Assembly: GCF_042610495.1 (NCBI RefSeq)
Contig: NZ_JBHGAP010000001.1
Coordinates: 248,001-312,000 of the forward strand
Reading direction: 5' to 3'
DNA length: 64,000 nt
From: RU20A sp042610495
GTDB lineage: Bacteria > Pseudomonadota > Alphaproteobacteria > Rhizobiales > Rhizobiaceae
Under the pieces are notes generated by a model. That model had not been told where the DNA came from. It was given only the letters and a program-made list of their open reading frames with translations, and did no database searches. Made by a program: the position numbers and the translations under genes. The stretch's first letter is position 1, and the number at the start of each line of letters is the position of its first letter. Shown piece by piece: positions 57,968 to 64,000 of the stretch.

Positions 57968-59965
57968 ATGGATACCATTATCAAGGCAATCGTCTTCCTG
58001 CCTTTGATCGGCTTTCTGGTGGCCGGCCTTGGCGGCCGCGCCATCGGCGCCAAGGCGTCCGAGTTCGTCACCACCGGTCTGATGATGATCGTCGCGGTGC
58101 TGTCCTGGGTGACCTTCTTCCACGTCGCGCTCGGCGAGGAGGAAATGATCAAGGTCGCGGTGCTGCGCTGGATCCAGTCCGGCACCTTCGATGTCGTGTG
58201 GGCCTTCCGCGTCGATACGCTGACGGCGGTCATGTTCGTCGTGGTCAACACCGTCTCGACGCTCGTGCACCTCTATTCCATCGGCTACATGCATCACGAC
58301 CCGCATCGGCCGCGCTTCTTTGCCTATCTCTCGCTCTTCACCTTCGCCATGCTCATGCTGGTGACGTCGGACAATCTGCTGCAGATGTTCTTCGGCTGGG
58401 AAGGCGTGGGTCTGGCGTCCTACCTCCTGATCGGCTTCTGGTTCAAAAAGCCGTCGGCGAGCGCGGCCGCCATGAAGGCGTTCATCGTCAACCGCGTCGG
58501 TGACTTCGGTTTCATCCTCGGCATCTTCTCGGTCTTCGTGCTCTTCGGGTCGATCAACCTCGAAGTAATCTTTGCTGCGGCAAAGACCTATCTGCCGGCC
58601 GAAGGGGCTGCCGAAAGCGCCGATGCCGTCATCACGCTCTTCGGCATGCACCTCGACAAGGGCCATGCGATCACCGCGACCTGCCTGCTGCTCTTCCTCG
58701 GCGCCATGGGCAAGTCGGCGCAGTTCCTGCTCCACACCTGGCTTCCGGACGCCATGGAAGGCCCGACCCCAGTTTCGGCCCTCATTCACGCCGCTACCAT
58801 GGTCACGGCGGGCGTCTTCCTCGTCGCGCGCATGTCGCCGCTCTTCGAACTGTCGCATGATGCGCTGATGGTCGTCACCGTCGTCGGTGCCATCACGGCC
58901 TTCTTCGCCGCCACCGTCGGCCTCGTACAGAACGACATCAAGCGCGTCATCGCCTATTCGACCTGCTCGCAGCTCGGCTACATGTTCGTGGCGCTCGGCG
59001 TCGGCGCCTATGGCGCGGCCGTCTTCCACCTCTTCACCCACGCCTTCTTCAAGGCCCTCCTGTTCCTCGGCGCCGGCTCGGTCATCCATGCCGTCGATGG
59101 CGAGCAGGACATGCGTTACATGGGTGGCCTCAGGAAGCACATCCCCGTCACCTTCTGGATGATGACCATCGGCACGCTGGCGCTGACCGGCGTCGGTATC
59201 CCCGGTACGATGATCGGCTTTGCCGGATTCTTCTCCAAGGACGTCATCATCGAATCGGCCTATGCCTCGCATTCGCCGGTGGCCGGCTTCGCCTTCACGC
59301 TGCTGGTCGTGGCCGCTCTCTTCACGAGCTTCTATTCCTGGCGTCTCGCCTTCCTCACCTTCTTCGGCAAGCCGCGTGCCTCCGACCACGTCATGCACCA
59401 TGTGCATGAATCGCCGGCCGTCATGCTGATCCCGCTCTACATCCTCGGTGCAGGTGCCGTGCTCGCCGGCGTGCTCTTCGAAGGCTACTTCTTCGGCCAC
59501 CACTATGCCGAGTTCTGGCAGGGCGCCCTCTTCACCGGTGCGGAAAACGAGATCCTGGAAGAGTTCCACCACGTGCCGCTCTGGGTAAAGTGGAGCCCCT
59601 TCGTCGCCATGGCTCTCGGCTTCGTGACCGCCTGGTACATGTACATCAAGTCGCCGCAGACGCCGAAGGCGCTCGCCAAGCAGCACCACGGGCTCTACAA
59701 TTTCCTGCTCAACAAGTGGTACTTCGACGAGCTCTACGACTTCATCTTCGTTCGCCCGGCCAAGTGGCTCGGCACCTTCCTTTGGAAGGAAGGTGACGGC
59801 CGCGTCATCGATGGCTACGGCCCGAACGGCATCGCCGCCCGCGTGATGGATGTGACCGACCGGGTCGTCCGTCTGCAGACCGGCTACCTCTACCACTACG
59901 CATTCGTCATGCTCATCGGTATCGCTGCGCTCGTTACCTGGATGATGCTCGGGAGTTCCATGTGA
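57968..59965 (+). CDS. nuoL: NADH-quinone oxidoreductase subunit L
   Basis: A 665-residue antiporter-like proton-pumping subunit. GWEGVGLASYLLIGFWFKKPSASAAAMKAFIVNRVGD, HTWLPDAMEGPTPVSALIHAATMVTAGVFL and NDIKRVIAYSTCSQLGYMF are diagnostic. A long C-terminal lateral helix follows, as expected. The stop overlaps the nuoM start by one base. Confidence 0.97.
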   Translation: MDTIIKAIVFLPLIGFLVAGLGGRAIGAKASEFVTTGLMMIVAVLSWVTFFHVALGEEEMIKVAVLRWIQSGTFDVVWAFRVDTLTAVMFVVVNTVSTLVHLYSIGYMHHDPHRPRFFAYLSLFTFAMLMLVTSDNLLQMFFGWEGVGLASYLLIGFWFKKPSASAAAMKAFIVNRVGDFGFILGIFSVFVLFGSINLEVIFAAAKTYLPAEGAAESADAVITLFGMHLDKGHAITATCLLLFLGAMGKSAQFLLHTWLPDAMEGPTPVSALIHAATMVTAGVFLVARMSPLFELSHDALMVVTVVGAITAFFAATVGLVQNDIKRVIAYSTCSQLGYMFVALGVGAYGAAVFHLFTHAFFKALLFLGAGSVIHAVDGEQDMRYMGGLRKHIPVTFWMMTIGTLALTGVGIPGTMIGFAGFFSKDVIIESAYASHSPVAGFAFTLLVVAALFTSFYSWRLAFLTFFGKPRASDHVMHHVHESPAVMLIPLYILGAGAVLAGVLFEGYFFGHHYAEFWQGALFTGAENEILEEFHHVPLWVKWSPFVAMALGFVTAWYMYIKSPQTPKALAKQHHGLYNFLLNKWYFDELYDFIFVRPAKWLGTFLWKEGDGRVIDGYGPNGIAARVMDVTDRVVRLQTGYLYHYAFVMLIGIAALVTWMMLGSSM

Positions 59966-61476
59966 TGATCGACTGGCCCGTCCTCTCCGCGGTCACCTTC
60001 ATACCGCTCGTCGGTGTTCTCCTCCTGCTCTTCACGCGGGAGGACAGCCCCTTCGGCCGCCGCAACATCCTGAACGTCTCGCTGCTGACGACGCTCGTCA
60101 CCTTCGTGGTGTCGCTCTACATCTGGTACCATTTCGACAGCGCCAATCCGGGCTTCCAGATGGTGGAGAAGCATGCCTGGCTCGGCACCGGCATTTCCTA
60201 CCATCTCGGCGTCGATGGCATCTCCGTGCTCTTCGTCGTGCTCTCGGCCTTCCTCATGCCCTTCTGCGTGCTGGCGAGCTGGGTCTCGGTCGAAAAGCGC
60301 CTGAAGAGCTACATGATCGCCTTCCTGCTACTCGAAACGCTGATGATCGGCGTCTTCGTGTCGCTGGATATCGTGCTCTTCTACGTCTTCTTCGAAGCCG
60401 GCCTCATCCCGATGTTCATCATCATCGGTGTCTGGGGCGGCAAGGATCGCGTCTACGCCTCCTACAAGTTCTTCCTCTATACGCTGCTCGGCTCGGTGCT
60501 GATGCTGCTCGCCATCATGGCCATGTACTGGCAGGCCGGCACGACCGACATTCCGGAACTGCTCGCCTACAGCTTCCCGCGGGAAATGCAGACCTGGCTG
60601 TGGCTCGCCTTCTTCGCCTCCTTCGCGGTGAAGATGCCGATGTGGCCGGTGCACACCTGGCTGCCCGATGCCCACGTTCAGGCGCCGACGGCCGGTTCCG
60701 TCATCCTGGCCGGCATCCTGCTGAAGCTCGGCGGCTACGGCTTCCTGCGCTTCTCGCTGCCGATGTTCCCGCTGGCGTCCGACTATTTCGCGCCCTTCGT
60801 CTTCACGCTCTCGGTCGTTGCCATCATCTACACCTCGCTGGTCGCGATGATGCAGCAGGACATCAAGAAGCTGATCGCCTACTCCTCCGTTGCCCACATG
60901 GGCTATGTGACCATGGGCATCTTCGCCGCGAATGTTCAGGGCGTGCAGGGTGCATTGTTCCAGATGCTCTCGCACGGCATCGTCTCGGGCGCGCTCTTCC
61001 TCTGCGTCGGCGTCGTCTATGACCGCCTGCACACCCGCGAGATCTCCGCCTATGGCGGCCTCGTCAACAACATGCCGAAATATGCCGTCGCCTTCATGGT
61101 CTTCACCATGGCCAATGTCGGTCTTCCCGGCACCTCCGGCTTCGTCGGCGAAGTTCTGACGCTCCTCGGCGCCTTCCGCGCCAATACATGGGTCGCGCTC
61201 TTCGCCGCCACGGGCGTCATCCTCTCGGCCGCCTATGCGCTGTGGCTCTACCGCCGCGTCATCTTCGGTGCGCTCGAGAAGGAAAGCCTGAAGAAGCTGC
61301 TCGACCTCTCGGCACGCGAGAAGCTGATCCTTTATCCGCTGGTCATCCTGACGATCTTCTTCGGTGTCTATCCGGCACCGGTGTTCGACGCCACGGCCGC
61401 CTCGGTAGACCAGCTCATCAACAACTATACCGCTGCATTGCAGGCCGCGCAGAGCGTGGCTCTGGCCGTGAACTGA
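59965..61476 (+). CDS. nuoM: NADH-quinone oxidoreductase subunit M
   Basis: A 503-residue antiporter-like proton-pumping subunit. LGVDGISVLFVVLSAFLMP, FEAGLIPMFIIIGVWGG, KMPMWPVHTWLPDAHVQAPTAGSVILAGILLKLGGYG and QQDIKKLIAYSSVAHMGYV identify it. ATG 59965 shares its A with the nuoL stop (TGATG). Confidence 0.97.
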   Translation: MIDWPVLSAVTFIPLVGVLLLLFTREDSPFGRRNILNVSLLTTLVTFVVSLYIWYHFDSANPGFQMVEKHAWLGTGISYHLGVDGISVLFVVLSAFLMPFCVLASWVSVEKRLKSYMIAFLLLETLMIGVFVSLDIVLFYVFFEAGLIPMFIIIGVWGGKDRVYASYKFFLYTLLGSVLMLLAIMAMYWQAGTTDIPELLAYSFPREMQTWLWLAFFASFAVKMPMWPVHTWLPDAHVQAPTAGSVILAGILLKLGGYGFLRFSLPMFPLASDYFAPFVFTLSVVAIIYTSLVAMMQQDIKKLIAYSSVAHMGYVTMGIFAANVQGVQGALFQMLSHGIVSGALFLCVGVVYDRLHTREISAYGGLVNNMPKYAVAFMVFTMANVGLPGTSGFVGEVLTLLGAFRANTWVALFAATGVILSAAYALWLYRRVIFGALEKESLKKLLDLSAREKLILYPLVILTIFFGVYPAPVFDATAASVDQLINNYTAALQAAQSVALAVN

Positions 61477-61495
61477 CGACAGGATCCGTGGGACA

Positions 61496-62938
61496 ATGAC
61501 CGTTGAAACCCTCATCTCAAGCCTGCACCTTTCGGCGCCGGAACTGATCCTCGCCATCGGCGCGCTGTTCCTGTTGATGGTCGGCGTCTTCTCCGGCGAG
61601 AAGTCAACCTCGACCGTCACGGGGCTGGCGGTTGCCTTGCTCATCATTTCCGGCCTCTGGCTCGTGCTGCGCACCGGCGATGGTGTCGCCTATGGCGGCG
61701 TCTTCGTGTCGGATGCCTTTGCCAAGTTCATGAAGGTGCTGGCGCTGATCGGCTCGATCACGGCGCTCGTCATGACCGTCGGCCACGCCAAGTCGGAACA
61801 GATCGACCGCTTCGAGTTTCCGGTTCTCGTGGTGCTCGCAACGCTCGGCATGCTGCTGATGATCTCGGCCAACGACCTGATTTCGGTCTATCTGGCCCTC
61901 GAACTCCAGTCGCTCGCCCTTTATGTCGTCGCCGCCATCAACCGCGACAGCCTGCGCTCCACGGAAGCGGGCCTGAAGTACTTCGTGCTCGGCGCGCTCT
62001 CGTCCGGCCTGCTGCTCTACGGCATGTCGCTGGTCTACGGCTTCACCGGCCATACGGGCTTTGCCGAGATTGCGCAGGCGCTGACGTCGGAAACCCGTTC
62101 GCTCGGCTTCGTCTTCGGCCTCGTCTTCGTGCTTGCCGGCATCGCCTTTAAGATCTCGGCCGTGCCGTTCCACATGTGGACGCCGGACGTGTACGAAGGC
62201 GCGCCGACGCCGGTGACGGCCTTCTTCGCCGCTGCACCGAAGGTCGCGGCCATGGCCATGCTGGTCCGCATCGTCATCGAAGCCTTCCAGCCGGTCGGCC
62301 ATGACTGGCAGCAGATCGTCGTCTTCATCTCCATTGCCTCCATGCTGCTCGGCGCCTTCGCGGCGATCGGCCAGAAGAACATCAAGCGACTGATGGCCTA
62401 TTCCTCCATCGGTCACATGGGCTATGCGCTGGTTGGTCTCGCCTCCGGCTCCGTTGCCGGCGTACGCGGCGTGCTCATCTACATGCTGATCTACATGGTC
62501 ATGACGCTCGGTACTTTCGCCTGCATTCTCGCCATGCGCCGCAAGGACGGCGAGGCGGTGGAAAGCACCGACGATCTCGCCGGCCTGTCGCAGACCAAGC
62601 CCTTCATGGCCGTCGTGCTGACGATCCTGATGTTCTCGCTGGCCGGCATTCCGCCGCTCGCGGGCTTCTTCGCCAAGTACTTCGTGTTCATGGCCGCCAT
62701 CGAGGCGAAGCTCTACGCGCTGGCCATCATCGGCGTACTCGCCTCCGTCGTTGGCGCCTACTACTACCTGCGCATCATCAAGCTCATGTGGTTCGATGAT
62801 CCCAAGGGCGAATTCGGCCGCACGGCCGGCGAACTGCGCCTCGTCTTCGGCCTCTCCGCGCTCTTCGTGGTGGGTTACATCCTGATCGGCGGTCCGCTCG
62901 GCAGCGCGGCGGAAGTCGCAGCACGGACCTTCTTTTGA
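61496..62938 (+). CDS. nuoN: NADH-quinone oxidoreductase subunit N
   Basis: A 480-residue antiporter-like proton-pumping subunit. LALELQSLALYVVAAINRDS, EAGLKYFVLGALSSGLLLYG, VPFHMWTPDVYEGAPTPVTAFFAAAPKVA and QKNIKRLMAYSSIGHMGYAL are diagnostic. It is last of the complex I genes; birA starts inside its final codons. Confidence 0.97.
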   Translation: MTVETLISSLHLSAPELILAIGALFLLMVGVFSGEKSTSTVTGLAVALLIISGLWLVLRTGDGVAYGGVFVSDAFAKFMKVLALIGSITALVMTVGHAKSEQIDRFEFPVLVVLATLGMLLMISANDLISVYLALELQSLALYVVAAINRDSLRSTEAGLKYFVLGALSSGLLLYGMSLVYGFTGHTGFAEIAQALTSETRSLGFVFGLVFVLAGIAFKISAVPFHMWTPDVYEGAPTPVTAFFAAAPKVAAMAMLVRIVIEAFQPVGHDWQQIVVFISIASMLLGAFAAIGQKNIKRLMAYSSIGHMGYALVGLASGSVAGVRGVLIYMLIYMVMTLGTFACILAMRRKDGEAVESTDDLAGLSQTKPFMAVVLTILMFSLAGIPPLAGFFAKYFVFMAAIEAKLYALAIIGVLASVVGAYYYLRIIKLMWFDDPKGEFGRTAGELRLVFGLSALFVVGYILIGGPLGSAAEVAARTFF

Positions 62939-63708
62939 TCACGGCTTCGCCTGCCGGACGGCATCGCCTGGATGCCTTCCGCCACGAACATCTGCCGGAG
63001 ATCGGCTCGACGAATACGGCCGCGCTCGAAAGGGCGCGGTCGGGTGATCCGGGACATCTCTGGATCACGGCGGACCGCCAGCTGGGCGGTCGCGGCCGGC
63101 GCGGGCGTCCCTGGGCCTCCGAGCCCGGCAATCTCTACGCTTCCCTCCTTTTGATGGACGTGGCGCCCATCGAGGCGCTCGGAAGTCTGCCGCTTGCCGT
63201 CGCCGTGGCGGTGCAGCGCGCGGTGCAGGCCGTGCTGCCGCCGGATGGCGCCAAGGCTGCGGTCAAATGGCCGAACGACATCCTGATCGACGGCCGCAAG
63301 ATGTGCGGCATCCTGATCGAAGGCGAGAAGCTTCCCGACGGCCGCCACGCCGTGGTCATCGGCATCGGCATCAATATCGCGACGGCGCCCGAGGCGACGC
63401 TCTACCCCGTCACCACGATCCGCGAGGCCGGCGGCACGGTTCTCCCCGACGAACTCTTCACCCATCTGTTCATGGAGATGGCGGCGGCGCTTCATCTGTG
63501 GGATGCTGGTCGCGGACTTGAGGCGATCGTTGCGGACTGGCGCGCGGCGGCGCACGGCATTGGTCGGCCGATCACGGTCAACATGACCGACCGATCCATT
63601 CCAGGCCGCTTCGTCGATATCGACGAGACCGGTCGCCTGATGCTGGAGACGGATGACGGCGCCGTGATGCGGATTGCGGCTGGCGACGTGTTCTTCACGC
63701 CCGTTTGA
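62935..63708 (+). CDS. birA: biotin--[acetyl-CoA-carboxylase] ligase
   Basis: A 257-residue group I biotin-protein ligase without the N-terminal DNA-binding domain of E. coli BirA. GSTNTAALERA, the glycine-rich GGRGRRGRPWASEPGNLYASLLL (biotinyl-AMP loop), VKWPNDILIDGRKMCGILIEGE and VIGIGINI are the catalytic motifs. It attaches biotin to carboxylase carrier proteins. The TTG start at 62935 overlaps the nuoN stop; GGA lies about 8 bases upstream. Translational coupling to nuoN is likely. Confidence 0.94.
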   Translation: MITASPAGRHRLDAFRHEHLPEIGSTNTAALERARSGDPGHLWITADRQLGGRGRRGRPWASEPGNLYASLLLMDVAPIEALGSLPLAVAVAVQRAVQAVLPPDGAKAAVKWPNDILIDGRKMCGILIEGEKLPDGRHAVVIGIGINIATAPEATLYPVTTIREAGGTVLPDELFTHLFMEMAAALHLWDAGRGLEAIVADWRAAAHGIGRPITVNMTDRSIPGRFVDIDETGRLMLETDDGAVMRIAAGDVFFTPV

Positions 63709-63976
63709 CGCCTGAGACCTGGCGCGGCGCATTCGCGACGGGGAGGCAGGGGACAGTTGGGTAACGGCTTCGGCATCCGGAGGCATTTGCCGGAGGGATT
63801 CGCCGGAAGGATTTGAAGGTGCAGCCGGGGACCCCGCCGGTTGCGCCGAATGGAGACGGCGCAGGGCGTCGTCTGGGGATCGCTTCGTCCCGTCTGGCAG
63901 TCCATGCCAGCGGCGAAAACTCTATGGATTGAAGGCCGCGCCGGGAGGTGCCGCCGAAACGAAAGTGACTGACACA
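63709..63976 (+). other. birA-rnj intergenic region, no gene seen
   Basis: Some 268 bases without a convincing coding region. GGAGG occurs at about 63944-63948, too far from the next ATG to be its ribosome-binding site. No clear terminator was found. Confidence 0.4.
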
Positions 63977-64000
63977 ATGGCTGACCAAGACGAACTCGTC
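63977..64000 (+). CDS. rnj: probable ribonuclease J, first 8 codons (cut by window edge)
   Basis: Only MADQDELV is visible. Rhizobial ribonuclease J proteins begin in this way and the gene usually follows birA after the nuo operon (from general knowledge of the gene order). The enzyme is a metallo-beta-lactamase-fold exo/endoribonuclease. Identification rests on position and eight residues. Confidence 0.5.

Overview
The window reads as chromosome of an alphaproteobacterium of the order Hyphomicrobiales, most likely Rhizobiaceae (Rhizobium/Agrobacterium/Ensifer/Shinella-like). The grounds are uniformly high GC, dense short-gap operons, and the conserved backbone order clpP-clpX-lon-hupB followed by tRNA-Val, tRNA-Asp, nuoA-N, birA and the start of an RNase J gene. 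The genus cannot be fixed from sequence reading alone. No insertion sequence, prophage gene, CRISPR array or rRNA gene was seen.

Region 1 (1-11 kb) is mixed housekeeping and metabolism: the 5' part of rplM with a strong promoter, a PaaI-type thioesterase, an enoyl-CoA hydratase-like protein, an EamA exporter, a CoA-binding protein, O-acetylhomoserine sulfhydrylase, a small cupin, a GST divergent from a WYL regulator, a cytochrome P450, and an endonuclease/exonuclease/phosphatase-fold protein followed by a two-HKD phospholipase D/cardiolipin synthase-like protein. Region 2 (11-17 kb) is the proteostasis block clpP, clpX, lon, hupB. Heat-shock (RpoH)-like promoters lie before clpP and lon, a strongly structured leader lies before clpX, and clear intrinsic terminators follow clpX, lon and hupB.

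Region 3 (17-45.7 kb) is accessory in character. It opens with a secreted phytase-like esterase, a MarR regulator, and a YhaO/YhaN (SbcD/SbcC-like) nuclease-ATPase pair. A roughly 20.7-kb catabolic island follows (24.9-45.6 kb): an amine-oxidase-type flavoprotein, a complete LivKHMGF branched-chain/amide ABC importer, an FCD-type GntR regulator, a pyrroline-5-carboxylate reductase-like imine reductase, two SDRs, a carnitine-dehydrogenase-like 3-hydroxyacyl-CoA dehydrogenase, a DUF3830-like protein, a NIPSNAP protein, an acetoin-dehydrogenase-like E1alpha/E1beta/E2(lipoyl + hydrolase) set, a B12-dependent mutase-like protein with a fused cobalamin domain, an alpha/beta hydrolase, an aspartate-dehydrogenase-like enzyme, a cupin and a fumarate-reductase-type flavoprotein. 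Four intergenic regions of the island carry the same palindromic motif (core GTGTCGACAC, or a GTGTCTACAC variant). This suggests one regulon under the local GntR protein. The substrate is unknown; the genes imply import, amine/imine chemistry, carbon-skeleton rearrangement, and thiamine-dependent cleavage to acyl-CoA. This island is the best candidate for an undescribed system here.

Region 4 (45.7-64 kb) holds tRNA-Val(UAC), tRNA-Asp(GUC), and the 14-subunit complex I operon nuoABCDEFGHIJKLMN. Two extra genes are embedded in that operon: a small exported protein after nuoD, and an Ala/Lys-rich protein after nuoF whose C-terminal domain matches the C-terminal extension of NuoE. The operon runs into birA (biotin-protein ligase) and the first codons of a probable ribonuclease J gene at the right edge.
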